NCBI GenBank assembly: GCA_963818645.1
Contig: CAWFTF010000010.1
Coordinates: 62,001 to 126,000, forward strand
Direction: 5' to 3'
Length of the DNA: 64,000 nt
Origin: Gp6-AA40 sp963818645
Lineage (GTDB): Bacteria; Acidobacteriota; Vicinamibacteria; Vicinamibacterales; UBA2999
Shown: positions 49,815 through 59,064 of the stretch, piece by piece
How positions within the stretch are numbered: the first letter of the stretch is position 1
Layout of the letters: each line of letters starts with the position of its first letter
The notes under the pieces: generated by a model
Seen by the model: the letters and a program-made list of their open reading frames with translations, nothing else
Told to the model about the DNA's origin: nothing
Database searches by the model: none
Made by a program: the position numbers and the translations under genes

Positions 49815-51196
49815 ATGAAGACAGTTGATGTCGGCGCGGTGATTGATGACGGACGCTGGACGGGATACCAGAAGCTCTTGATTGTCGGGACTGCGCTCAC
49901 CATCATCCTCGACGGCGTCGACAACCAGCTTGCTCCCCAACGCTGTCCCGAGGTTGATGAACCGAATGGGGACGTGCCTCGAACGCGACTTCATGAACGC
50001 GCTCTCGATCGGGCCCTTCGGCATGATGATCGGCGGCCTGATTGGCGGCATACTCGGCGATCGCTATGGCCGTCGCACGGCGCTGCTCGGCAGCGTGCTG
50101 GCGTTCGCCGTGCTGACGCTGTCGATTGCCTTCGTCGACTCCGTCGAGCATGCTCGCGACGCTGCGTTTCGTCGCTGGCATCGGCCTTGGCGGCGCGATG
50201 CCCAACGCCGCAACGCTCGCCTCCGAGTACGTCCCGCGTCATCAACGGCCCTTCGCGGTGACGCTGACGATCGTCTGTATTCCGCTCGGTGGTGCCGTTG
50301 CAGACGAATCGCGGCCCGAGTCGATGCCGGCCTACGGCTGGCGCATGCTGTTCACGTTGGCGGCCTGATTCCTGTTGTGCTGGCGTTGGTGCTCTGGAAG
50401 GTCCTGCCTGAGTCACCACGGTATCTCGCGAAGCGACGAGAGCGCTGGGCTGGAACTCACTCGCACGATGCGTCGAATCGGCCACGACATCCCGGACGAC
50501 GTTGAGTACGTCGAAGGCTGCCGCAGCCAGCTGCCACGGCGCCAGTGAAGTCGATCTCGATCGGCAGTCTGTTCGGTCCGACCTTCGTGCGAGATACGCT
50601 GGCGCTCTGTCGCGTCGTTCTTCTTCTGCCTGATGGTCAACTACATCGTCATCCTCCTGCTTCCGTCGATGTTGACTGCGCAGGACGTCGGCTTCACGCA
50701 GCCGGCCGCCAGTCGCGCGCTGGCGAGGTCGAACTATGGGGGCGTCACGGCGCCGTCCTCGGGGCGCTCGTGATTCAGCGGCTGGGATCGCGCATCACGA
50801 TGCTGGGCATGTCGGCGGGCGCGATTGTCTGCGCTCTCGTGATCTGACGGGGACTCGACTCGATCCGAGCGACACCGGTCTCCTGATGGTGATGCTGCTT
50901 CTTACTGGCGGACTACTCAACGCGGTGCAGACCACCATGTATGCGCTGGCTGCTCACGTGTATCCCGACCGACATTCGCAGCACGGGTGTTGGTTTTGCC
51001 GTCGCGATCGGACGCATTGGAAACGTGCTTGCCGGCTACGTCGGCGCCTACGCCCTTGATCAGGGCGGTCCTCCCGGCTATTTCACGTCGCATGGCTGTT
51101 CTGATGGGAATCGTGTTTGTGTCACTAGCCGCCGTGCGCCGTCATGTGCCGCGAACGACGGGGGTTCCCGTTGGCGCTCCTGCAGGCGCCCACTGA
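49815..51196 (+). pseudogene. Aromatic acid:H+ symporter-type MFS transporter, many frameshifts
   Basis: ATG at 49815 after GAGGA. It begins YQKLLIVGTALTIILDGVDNQLAP, as in aromatic-acid (benzoate/vanillate type) symporters, and then moves between frames at least six times: FGMMIGGLIGGILGDRYGRR, LRFVAGIGLGGAMPNAATLASEYVP, YGWRMLFTLAA, IVILLLPSMLTAQDVGFTQPAA and TDIRSTGVGFAVAIGRIGNVLAGYVGAY are all in order but in different frames. Length of about 1.38 kb fits one full 450-residue transporter. The dense lesions suggest a real pseudogene. It stands upstream of an O-demethylase for aromatic ethers. Confidence 0.83.
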
Positions 51197-51310
51197 CATT
51201 CCACTCGCGCTTGGCGTTGGACGTCTCAGCCGGACATAATTAAACGTTTGGCCACGCCCCGGTCCGGCGTTAGCCCGACCTCGAACGATTTAGAGGAGCG
51301 AACAGGAAAT

Positions 51311-52690
51311 ATGAGTCAGCAGAGCTTGGAGCAGCTATTACAGGGCAAGAATCCCGTTGACCTCGTGCGGAACTCGCAAATCGGGGCTTACGTGTACCCG
51401 GTGGTCCCGTCCGAGTACACCAACTGGCGCGACGAGCAGCGAGCCTGGCGTGACACGGCCGTCCTCTTCGATCAGTCGCATCACATGGCGGAGCTTCTCG
51501 TCACCGGTCCCGACGCGAAGAAGATGCTCTCGTCACTTGCGACCAACAGCTTTGCGAATTTCCCGCCAGACAGGGCCAAGCAGTTCGCACCGTGCAGCTA
51601 TGACGGCTACGTCATCGGCGACGTGATCATGTTTCACCACGCCGAAAACGAGTTCAATCTCGTGGGTCGCGCGCCGACGGTGAACTGGGTTCAGTTCCAT
51701 GCGGAGACTGGCGGCTGGAAGGTTGAGATCGTGCGTGACGATCGCTCGCCCTCGATCACCGGCGGCAAGGCGGTCATTCGGCGTCACTATCGCTTCCAGG
51801 TCCAGGGCCCGAACGCAGCGCGGATTCTGGATCGTCTCAACGGCGGCCCGATCCCCGACGTGAAGTTCTTCCATCTCGACGCCATCAACATCAAGGGCCG
51901 GAAGGTCCGTGCGTTGAGGCACGGCATGGCCGGTGCTCCTGGTCTCGAGGTCTGGGGCCCGTACGAGCAGATGGAAGAAGTCCGCGCGGCGATCGTTGAG
52001 GCCGGCAAGGACTTCGGCCTGGTTCAGGTGGGCGCCCGTGCGTATGCCACCAACACGCTCGAGTCAGGCTGGATTCCGTCGCCGCTTCCTGCGGTCTACA
52101 CCGGCGAGAAAATGAAGACATACCGCGAGTGGCTCCCGGCCAATGGCTACGAAGCCACCGGCTCGCTGGGGGGCAGTTACGTCTCGAACAACATCGAGGA
52201 CTACTACGTCACGCCGTACGAGATGGGCTACGGATCGTTCGTCAAGTTCGATCACGACTTCATCGGCCGCGAAGCGCTCGAGAAGAAGTCCAAGGAGCCG
52301 TATCGCAAGAAGGTGACGTTCGTGTGGAACGGCGACGATGTGACGAAGGTTGTCGCGTCGCAGTTCACGCCCGGCGCCGAGCGCTACAAGTACATCGACC
52401 TGCCGTTGTCCAACTACGCGTCATCCTCGTACGACAAGGTGATGAAGGGCGGAAAGGTCGTCGGGCTCTCGATGTTCAGCGGGATCAGCTACAACGAACA
52501 GTCGATGCTGTCGCTCGGCATCGTCGATCCGGACATCAAGGTGGGCGACCAGTTGACGCTCGTGTGGGGCGAAGAGAACGGCGGCTCGAAGAAGTCGACG
52601 GTCGAGCGCCACAAACAGACCGAGATCCGCGTCACCGTCGGCACCGTTCCCTACGGCCAGATGGCGCGGGAGACGTATCGACCGAAGTAG
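51311..52690 (+). CDS. Tetrahydrofolate-dependent aromatic O-demethylase (LigM/DesA-like)
   Basis: 459-residue member of the aminomethyltransferase (GcvT-type) superfamily. It opens SLEQLLQGKNPVDLVRNSQIGAYVYPVVPSEYTNWRDEQ, and has the domain marks DTAVLFDQSHHMAELLVTGPDA, HYRFQVQGPNAARIL and YEMGYGSFVKFDHDFIGREAL. Whole-length likeness is to vanillate and syringate O-demethylases, which pass the methoxyl methyl group to tetrahydrofolate. The ATG at 51311 has AGGA upstream. The decayed aromatic-acid transporter upstream supports this substrate class. A related glycine-cleavage-like role is possible but the start and length fit LigM/DesA better. Confidence 0.8.
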   Translation: MSQQSLEQLLQGKNPVDLVRNSQIGAYVYPVVPSEYTNWRDEQRAWRDTAVLFDQSHHMAELLVTGPDAKKMLSSLATNSFANFPPDRAKQFAPCSYDGYVIGDVIMFHHAENEFNLVGRAPTVNWVQFHAETGGWKVEIVRDDRSPSITGGKAVIRRHYRFQVQGPNAARILDRLNGGPIPDVKFFHLDAINIKGRKVRALRHGMAGAPGLEVWGPYEQMEEVRAAIVEAGKDFGLVQVGARAYATNTLESGWIPSPLPAVYTGEKMKTYREWLPANGYEATGSLGGSYVSNNIEDYYVTPYEMGYGSFVKFDHDFIGREALEKKSKEPYRKKVTFVWNGDDVTKVVASQFTPGAERYKYIDLPLSNYASSSYDKVMKGGKVVGLSMFSGISYNEQSMLSLGIVDPDIKVGDQLTLVWGEENGGSKKSTVERHKQTEIRVTVGTVPYGQMARETYRPK

Positions 52691-52696
52691 AACGAG

Positions 52697-52776
52697 AAGT
52701 AGGCAGTAGGCAGTATGCGGTAGGCGCAAGAGTTTCCTGCTGCATACCGCCGATACCTACTGCCTACTGCCTACTG
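52697..52776. repeat. Inverted heptad repeat, GTAGGCA family
   Basis: Left arm GTAGGCAGTAGGCAGTATGC, right arm CTACTGCCTACTGCCTACTG with a loop near 52725-52740. It fills a convergent junction and encodes the last SRQ and stop of the CDF transporter. Confidence 0.88.
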
Positions 52777-53636
52777 ACCGGCGGCGGTTCAATATGAATG
52801 ACGACGTCCACGAGCTGTGGGAACTTCGTCATCAATCGATCCTTCACGACGTGCGACGTCGCATGCGCACGCTCGAGCGACATGTTCCCGTTCAGCCAGA
52901 GATGCAGATCGAGAAACGCGTAGTCGGCTGAGCCGCGCGTTCGAATCTTCTCGCAGCCGAGCACCTCGGGCACTGACTGCACAACCTCACGCACTTGCCC
53001 TTCCGGCAGGACGATCTCGTCCGCCAGAATTCGCGACGCCTCCTGCGCGATGCTCCAGCAGGCGTGACCGATGAAGCCTGCCACGAGCAGCGCGGCCATC
53101 GGGTCGAGCAGGGGATAGCCCCACCAGACGCCCATAAGCGCTCCGAGCACCGCTCCGGTCGTCAGCACATCACTTCGTGTGTGCTTGGCGTCGGCGCGCA
53201 GGACTTCGCTCTTCAGCCGTCGCCCTTCGCGCATCTCGTACGCGACCACCCACACGTTGACGACAAGGGTGAGAGCCATGAGGGCAATGCCCTCGGGAAA
53301 GACGCGAGGCGTGCCGCCGTTGACGAATCGATCGGCGGCAGCGGTCAGCACTTCGACCAGGACGACGACGAGGAAGACGAGGATGCAGAGCGAGGCCATC
53401 GTCTCGTACTTGCGATGGCCGTACGGATGCTCAGCGTCCGGAGGCTGTCGTGCGATGGAGATCCCGATCAGCGCAACGACATTCGACGCTGAGTCGGTGA
53501 GCGAGTGAAAGCCGTCCGACACGATCGAGACGGCACCTGTGTAGTAACCAAGGAGGATCTTCGCCAGCGCGACGACGAGATTCAGGAGTAGAACGCGATA
53601 GAGGACTCTGTTGACGTCGCTGTATCGGTCGGTCAC
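52764..53636 (-). CDS. Cation diffusion facilitator (CDF) transporter
   Basis: 290 residues, GTG start at 53636 (VTDRYSDVNRVLYRVLLLN). It has six membrane helices and both metal-site motifs, SDGFHSLTDS in helix 2 and DAKHTRSD in helix 5, then a cytosolic domain (EVLGCEKIRTRGSADYAFLDLHLWL). It exports Zn, Fe or Mn in exchange for protons. An upstream TTG would add residues from an AT-rich repeat and is not chosen. Last residues SRQ and the stop come from the GTAGGCA repeat. Confidence 0.92.
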   Translation of the reverse strand: MTDRYSDVNRVLYRVLLLNLVVALAKILLGYYTGAVSIVSDGFHSLTDSASNVVALIGISIARQPPDAEHPYGHRKYETMASLCILVFLVVVLVEVLTAAADRFVNGGTPRVFPEGIALMALTLVVNVWVVAYEMREGRRLKSEVLRADAKHTRSDVLTTGAVLGALMGVWWGYPLLDPMAALLVAGFIGHACWSIAQEASRILADEIVLPEGQVREVVQSVPEVLGCEKIRTRGSADYAFLDLHLWLNGNMSLERAHATSHVVKDRLMTKFPQLVDVVIHIEPPPVSRQ

Positions 53637-53640
53637 ATGT

Positions 53641-53713
53641 AATTCAAAATGCAAAAGTCAAAATGCAAAAAAGGAGGGAACCAGTTTGCATTCTGCATTT
53701 GCATCTTTGCATT
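53641..53713. repeat. Inverted heptad repeat, AAAATGC family (AT-rich)
   Basis: Left arm AAAATGC AAAAGTC AAAATGC, right arm TTTGCATTCTGCATTTGCATC and TTTGCATT. It lies between two minus-strand genes and its AT richness stands out from the local DNA. Confidence 0.82.
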
Positions 53714-53722
53714 ACGTGAGTA

Positions 53723-54298
53723 TCAGAAGACCCGCGCGTTCGGAATCGGCCACCAGCGCAGCTGGACACGGCCGATGATGTACTTCTTCGGCACCATCCC
53801 CCAGTGACGGCTGTCAGAACTGTTGTTGCGATGGTCTCCCATCACGAAGTAATACCCGTCGTCGATACGCTTCGGACCGAAGTCGTCGTGGCTGCGGTAC
53901 TCTGGCGGTACGAAATCGTCCGGCAGCGGCACGTCGTTCACGTACACACGACCGTCAACGATGCGAACTTCGTCGCCTTCTTCTGCAATGACCCGTTTGA
54001 CGAATGATTTATCCGGATTGAGCGGGTAATAAAGCATCACGATATCGCCTCGCCGCGGTGCGCCCACTCGATAGGCGAACTTGTTGACGATGAGGCGGTC
54101 TTGATCGGCGAGGGTGGGCGCCATGCTCTGGCCTTCCACACGCGCAACCTGGAAACCGAACGTGACGATCAATGTCGCGTACACGGCGGCTGAGAAGAGG
54201 GTCTTGAACCACGCGACGAGCTCGTCCTTCCACACGCCGAGGCGCTGTGACAGCGCGTCGGCAGGGGGATCTTCAACCTCGAGGTGCAGTGCGGCCAC
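53723..54298 (-). CDS. lepB: Signal peptidase I
   Basis: About 191 residues. One membrane segment (LFSAAVYATLIVTFGFQVARV) is followed by the catalytic Ser in EGQSMAPTL, the catalytic Lys in DKSFVKRVIAEEGDEV, and the GDHRNNSSDSRHWG block. It removes signal peptides outside the inner membrane. The frame is open to 54442, which would overlap the LytTR gene by 106 bases; the GTG at 54298 avoids that and is preferred. Confidence 0.9.
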   Translation of the reverse strand: MAALHLEVEDPPADALSQRLGVWKDELVAWFKTLFSAAVYATLIVTFGFQVARVEGQSMAPTLADQDRLIVNKFAYRVGAPRRGDIVMLYYPLNPDKSFVKRVIAEEGDEVRIVDGRVYVNDVPLPDDFVPPEYRSHDDFGPKRIDDGYYFVMGDHRNNSSDSRHWGMVPKKYIIGRVQLRWWPIPNARVF

Positions 54299-54336
54299 GG
54301 CGGTCTGCGGATCGATACCGGGCTCGATCGGTACGA

Positions 54337-55131
54337 CTACAGCTTCAGATATTCCCGGAGTCGCTTGGTCTGGGTGCGGCTCACCGGTATCTCCGTGCCC
54401 TTCGTGTCTTTCATCCGAAGGATATAGTTCCTGCTGAACCAAGGGACGATCTCCTTGATCTTGTTGATGTTCACCAGATGCGACCGGTGGACGCGCCAGA
54501 AAATGTCCGGATCCAGCCGCGCCTGAAGGTCGTCCAGGGTCCGGTAGTTGGATGTACCCGCTACTTGCCCTGTAACTATGTTAATCGAGTCGTCCGCCAA
54601 CGAGGCATAGATGATTTCCTCGGCCTGGACGAGCATGAAGCGCTCTCCAACCCGAATAGCCACCTGATCTCGCCGGATTTGGCGTCCGGCCATCATTTTG
54701 ACGATCTTCTCGAGCTGGTCGTTCACTGGGATGGGGCCGGCCGGGCCCTGCCGCTCGGCCTCGACACGCCGGCGCGCCCGCTGGAGCGCCTGCTCGAGCC
54801 GTCCCGATTCGACCGGCTTGAGCAGGTAGTCCACGGCGTTCACCTCGAATGCCTCGATCGCGTGCTGGTCGAATGCGGTGACGAAGACCAGGGCCGGCGG
54901 ATCGTCGCCCCTTTCGAGCAGTCGACGGGCCACTTCGAATCCGCCCAATCCGGGCATCTGGATGTCCAGGAACACGAGGTCGGGCTCATGTCTTTCGACG
55001 GCGGCGAGCGCCTCGAGGCCGTCAGCTGCCTGCCCGACGATCTCGATATCGCCCAGCTGGTCGAGCTGATAGCACAGCTCTTCTCGCGCCAGCTGTTCGT
55101 CGTCTACGACGAGCACTCTCATGCTGCTCAT
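54337..55131 (-). CDS. LytTR-family response regulator
   Basis: 264 residues. The receiver domain has the acidic pair VVDDEQ, phospho-acceptor Asp in LVFLDIQMPG and Lys in YLLKPVE. The C-terminal LytTR DNA-binding domain runs from about residue 155 (RVGERFMLVQAEEIIYASLADDS ... FWRVHRSHLVNINKIKEI). The ATG at 55131 overlaps the kinase stop as ATGA, so the two-component pair is coupled. Confidence 0.95.
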   Translation of the reverse strand: MSSMRVLVVDDEQLAREELCYQLDQLGDIEIVGQAADGLEALAAVERHEPDLVFLDIQMPGLGGFEVARRLLERGDDPPALVFVTAFDQHAIEAFEVNAVDYLLKPVESGRLEQALQRARRRVEAERQGPAGPIPVNDQLEKIVKMMAGRQIRRDQVAIRVGERFMLVQAEEIIYASLADDSINIVTGQVAGTSNYRTLDDLQARLDPDIFWRVHRSHLVNINKIKEIVPWFSRNYILRMKDTKGTEIPVSRTQTKRLREYLKL

Positions 55132-56450
55132 GCCGTGATCTGCTGCACGGCCGTCAGTTCAGGAACCTCGATGTGGGCACTTGTGCCGCGGCCAGGCTCG
55201 CTCGTCAGTTGGAGTTGGTACTGGTCGCCGTAGATTACCGCCAGCCTTTCGCGCACGTTCGCCAATCCGATGCCGCTCGACATCGGCTGGTTCAACCGAT
55301 CGAGCACGAATCCCATTCCGTCATCCTCGACCTCGATGATCGCGCGACCGTTTTCGCGACGGCTCCGAATCGTGATCACGCCCGGTCCGACCTTCCGCGC
55401 GAAGCCGTGCTTGATTGAGTTCTCCACGAGCGGCTGCAGGATCATGCTCGGCACGACCACGTCGAGCGTGTCCGGGTTGATCTCTTTGCGGACCTGAAGC
55501 TTGGGACCGAAGCGAATGACCTCGATGTCGAGGTACTCGTCGATCGACTCGAGCTCTTCACGCAGCGTGACGAAGTGTTGATGACTGCGAAGCAGCCGTC
55601 GGAGGAGGGCCGAGAGCTTGAGGATGAGTGTGCGCGCTGTGTCGGGCTGCGAGCGAATCAGCGATGAGATCGACGTCAGCGTGTTGAAAAGGAAGTGCGG
55701 GTTGATCTGACTCTTGAGCGCCTCGATCTTCGCGGCCAGCAGCAACTGGGCCTGCTCCTGCAGGCGATGCTCGACACGCGCGGAGTTCCAGATCTTGATC
55801 GGCGTGGCGACGGCGACCACGGTTACGAGCACCACGACCAGCGTCATCCACGGTGATGGGGAGCCAAGGTAGAAGAGGCGCTCGGCGCCGAAGCGCGTGC
55901 CCAGAGCCTGACGCAAGAGTTCGAGCGCGACGGTCGCGAGCAACAAGGCCAGCTGCCAGTTGGGCTCGAAGTTCCGGAGCATCTTCCAGACGTGCTTGCG
56001 CAGGTCAACGAAGACGAATGGGGTGAACTGCCAGATCGCTTCCTTCGGGCAGACCTCGCGGAGCCCGCCACCGGCAAAGCCGCACCCGACGGCGAAGGGG
56101 AGGGCGATCCATTCGTTGGCGATGACGGCCGGCGTTGCGGCCAGCAGTCCGACGAGGGCGCCGGTATACGGACCGGCGAGAAGTCCGGCAAGGAAGGCGC
56201 CTTCGAGCGTGAGATCGGCGGCGTCGTACTTCAGGATTACCCGGCTCGTGACGCCCGCCATGAGCGGCACGCCGAGCGACAGCGTAAACACCAGGCGGTC
56301 TACCCAGCCGCGCCGCTCGAAGATCAAAATGCGACGGAACCGGTGGAATCGCGCGAGCATCGTGGCGAGCACCGCAATGGCCGCCAGCCGGACGAGCAGC
56401 GTCAGCAGGAACTGCTCGGGCGTGAGGATTCGAGGTTCCACCAGGGGCAT
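55128..56450 (-). CDS. LytS-type sensor histidine kinase
   Basis: 440 residues from the ATG at 56450. The N-terminus has five or six membrane helices like the LytS 5TM region (TLSLGVPLMAGVTSRVILKYDAADLTLEGAFLAGLLAGPYTGALVGLLA). A His-kinase domain follows with phospho-acceptor His in SQINPHFLFNTLTSI and ATPase motifs PLVENSIKHGF and DDGMGF. LytS kinases sense cell-envelope state or small molecules such as pyruvate. Upstream frame codes for repeat and antisense of nuoI and is not part of the gene. Confidence 0.93.
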   Translation of the reverse strand: MPLVEPRILTPEQFLLTLLVRLAAIAVLATMLARFHRFRRILIFERRGWVDRLVFTLSLGVPLMAGVTSRVILKYDAADLTLEGAFLAGLLAGPYTGALVGLLAATPAVIANEWIALPFAVGCGFAGGGLREVCPKEAIWQFTPFVFVDLRKHVWKMLRNFEPNWQLALLLATVALELLRQALGTRFGAERLFYLGSPSPWMTLVVVLVTVVAVATPIKIWNSARVEHRLQEQAQLLLAAKIEALKSQINPHFLFNTLTSISSLIRSQPDTARTLILKLSALLRRLLRSHQHFVTLREELESIDEYLDIEVIRFGPKLQVRKEINPDTLDVVVPSMILQPLVENSIKHGFARKVGPGVITIRSRRENGRAIIEVEDDGMGFVLDRLNQPMSSGIGLANVRERLAVIYGDQYQLQLTSEPGRGTSAHIEVPELTAVQQITA

Positions 56451-56455
56451 TGTAC

Positions 56456-56542
56456 AAACTCCCAACTGCCAACTCCCAATTCCCAAACGAATCCTGTTGT
56501 TACGCTGTTTCCTGGGAGTTGGAGGTTGGGGGTTGGGAGTTG
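56456..56542. repeat. Inverted heptad repeat, AACTCCC family, between divergent genes
   Basis: Left arm AAACTCCCAACTGCCAACTC, right arm CTGGGAGTTGGAGGTTGGG and GGTTGGGAGTT. It fills the about 110-base divergent junction of the kinase and nuoI, so it lies in both 5' regions. Confidence 0.85.
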
Positions 56543-56561
56543 TCGCAGTTATGATTGAGGA

Positions 56562-57017
56562 ATGATCGGTCCGCTGATTAAGGGCTTTCTCCTCACCGCC
56601 CGGCACATGTTCAAGAAGCCGGTAACGGTCAACTACCCGTACCAGAAGGTTCCCGTCTTTCCGAAGTACCGCGGCAAGCAGGTCCTGATGAGGGACGAGA
56701 ACGGCCTGGAAAAGTGCGTGGCGTGCGGACTCTGCTCCGTCGCTTGCCCGGCCGACGCGATCTACCTCGAGGCCGCCGAGAACGACGGCACCGTGATGGC
56801 CGGCCCGCGTTACGCCAGCATCTACCAGATCCACAAGACCCGCTGCATCTTCTGCGGCATGTGCGAGGAAGCGTGTCCCGTGTCCGCGATCTTCATGGGC
56901 AAGGACTACGAGCTCGCGGTCTACAGCAAGGACGACTTCGTCTGGGACAAGGCCGACCTGCTCGTAGCACCACCGACCACAGCTGATGCTTCCGCCCTTT
57001 CTCGAAGCGCTCAATGA
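56562..57017 (+). CDS. nuoI: NuoI-like ferredoxin subunit, orphan
   Basis: 151 residues with two 4Fe-4S motifs, CVACGLCSVACP and CIFCGMCEEACP, in the arrangement of NADH-quinone oxidoreductase subunit I (start IGPLIKGFLLTARHMFKKPVTVNYPYQKVPVFPKYRGKQVL). It conducts electrons between the peripheral and membrane arms of complex I. No other nuo gene is near, so it either belongs to a split nuo set or serves another enzyme. SD-like GAGGA precedes the ATG. Its end overlaps the next start by 32 bases. Confidence 0.9.
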   Translation: MIGPLIKGFLLTARHMFKKPVTVNYPYQKVPVFPKYRGKQVLMRDENGLEKCVACGLCSVACPADAIYLEAAENDGTVMAGPRYASIYQIHKTRCIFCGMCEEACPVSAIFMGKDYELAVYSKDDFVWDKADLLVAPPTTADASALSRSAQ

Positions 57018-58837
57018 GCGCATCCTCGTCTGCGACGGTGGGATGGGGACGATGCTCTATGTGCAGGGCGTCTTCATCAACCGCTCCTTCGATTCCCTGA
57101 ACCTGAGCGATCCGGCGCGCGTGGTAGCCGTTCACAAGGCCTACGCGCAGTCGGGCGCTGACGTCATCGAGACCAACACGTTCGGCGCGAACCGCCTCAA
57201 GCTGCGCGCGTTTGGTCTGGCCGATCGCCTCCACGAGATCAATCAGGCCGGTGCTCGCCTGGCGCGCGAAGGCGCGCAGGGGACGGCCTACGTGGCCGGA
57301 GCGATCGGCCCGCTTGGTTTGCGCATCGAGCCGTGGGGCCGGATGGGTCGCGACGAGGCCGAACTGTACTTTCGCGAACAGGCACAGGCGCTCGTCGACG
57401 GCGGGGTAGACCTCTTCATCCTCGAAACGTTTCGCGACCTGAACGAGATCCGCGCAGCGATTGCCGCCGTGCGCAGCGTGTGCGCCCTGCCGATCGTGGC
57501 GCAGATGACGATCGAGGACGATGGCAATACGCTCGACGGCACAGCGCCGGAGCAGTTTGCGCCATCGCTGCAGGAGTCAGGGGCCAATCTCATCGGTCTC
57601 AATTGCAGCATTGGCCCCGCGCACATGCTCGAAACGCTCGAGCGGATGACTGCGTCGACGACGGTTGGGCTGTCGGCGCAGCCCAACGCCGGACGGCCCC
57701 GTGATGTGGAGGGGCGAACGATCTACCTGACGTCACCCGAGTACATGGCCTCGTACGCGCGGCGCTTCGCCGAGCGGCGCGTTCGTCTGGTTGGTGGATG
57801 CTGCGGCACCACGCCGGATCACGTCGCTCAGATTAAAGCGGCTCTGAGCAAAGCGAGCGTCCCGTCATCCACCAGGCCTTCGAGTCGAGCGCGAGGCGGT
57901 GAGTCACTCGAGCCTGCTCCTGTGCCGGGTGATGCACCGCTCAATCCATCGGAGAAGTCGGTCCTCAGTCGCGCCTTTGCCAACCGGCGATTCGTTCGTG
58001 TGATCGAGGTGGTGCCGCCGCGAGGTCACGATACGAGGTCCGCGATCGATCAGGCGCTTCAGTTGCGCGCGCGACGCGTGGACGCCGTTCAGGTGCCCGA
58101 CGGCGCAACGGGTCCGCGACTGAGTGCCTTGTCGCTGGCGGTGTTGATTCGTCAGCAGGCCGGCATCGATGTCGTGCTGCAGTTCTCGTCGCGCGACAAG
58201 CCGTTGATCGTCATGCAGTCGGAGCTGCTCGGTGCTCACGCGCTCGGTGTGCGGAATCTGCTGCCAGTCACCGGCGATGTCCGTCCCGTCGGCGATTACT
58301 CGGACGCGACCTCTGTCACCGACGTCGACTCGATCGGTCTGGTCAATGCGATGTCGCGTTTGAACAAGGGGCTGGACGTCGGAGGCCAGACAATCGGCAG
58401 TGCAACCGCGTTCCACATCGGCGTCACGGTCAACCCAGCAGCCGACGATCTGGATGAAGAAATGCGCCGGTTCGAATGGAAAGTCGAAGCGGGGGCGGAG
58501 TACGTGATCACGAGACCCGTGTTCGACGTCAGAGCATTCGAGCAGATGCATCGCCGGCTCGAGTCAGCAGGCCTCCCGGTCGTCCTGAGCGCTCGGCCGT
58601 TCGAAAACGTGCTCGACGCCGAGTATCTGGCGAACGAAGTGCCCGGTGTGCGCGTGCCGTTGGAGATGATCGAGCGCATGCGACGCGCACAGAACGTCGA
58701 AGTGGCCGCGCAGGAAGGTGTCGCGATCGCCAGTGAAGTCATACACGCGCTTCGAAGCAGCATCCAGGGCGTGAATGTGATCCCACCGCTGCGGCCGTTT
58801 CGATTTGGGATTGGCCCTACTCGATGCACTCGCATGA
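56986..58837 (+). CDS. Bifunctional homocysteine S-methyltransferase / methylenetetrahydrofolate reductase, one late frameshift
   Basis: About 616 residues, as in YitJ-type fusions. N-terminal half is homocysteine methyltransferase: VCDGGMGTMLY, ETNTFGANRLKL, zinc Cys in GLNCSIGP and GGCCGTTPDH. C-terminal half (from about residue 320) is the MTHF-reductase barrel (RVIEVVPPRGHD, EWKVEAGAEYVITRPVFD). Near 58793 one extra base disturbs the end: the next frame reads RRFDLGLALLDALA and stops at 58835-58837, the normal family end, while the first frame runs on to 59055 with no family match. It makes 5-methyl-THF and methionine, and could use methyl groups from the O-demethylase. Confidence 0.88.
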
Positions 58838-58887
58838 TCGCAAGCCGCAGCCGCCTTCGTTGCCTGTTCACCTCACGTAAACAATGC

Positions 58888-58916
58888 TTGTCGGGATTGG
58901 GAAGGCCTTGTATAGT
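58888..58916 (+). promoter_or_regulatory. Sigma-70-type promoter of the methyltransferase gene
   Basis: TTGTCG (58888-58893), 17-base spacer, TATAGT (58911-58916). The start near 58923 gives a leader of about 140 bases before the ATG at 59065, in which no known riboswitch is recognised. Confidence 0.65.
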
Positions 58917-59064
58917 GCCGAACGGCAGTCCTCGCGTGTCCTGTCGCGCGTCGTGCCGGAAGTTGAGTGAGTCGAACAGGTTGCGGGCTACAGTCCAGAC
59001 GGATTGGCCCCGGGTCAAGTCAGGATTGAGGCCCCTCAGACGGGCCCACATGTGAGGAGCCACG

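Noticed and set aside
56450..57023. Extended N-terminus of the sensor kinase
   Set aside because: The extra residues are antisense to nuoI and to the repeat; the ATG at 56450 gives a normal LytS-type protein.
58838..59055. C-terminal extension of the methyltransferase/MTHF reductase
   Set aside because: It has no family match and comes from reading on in the wrong frame after a one-base shift; the right frame stops at 58837.
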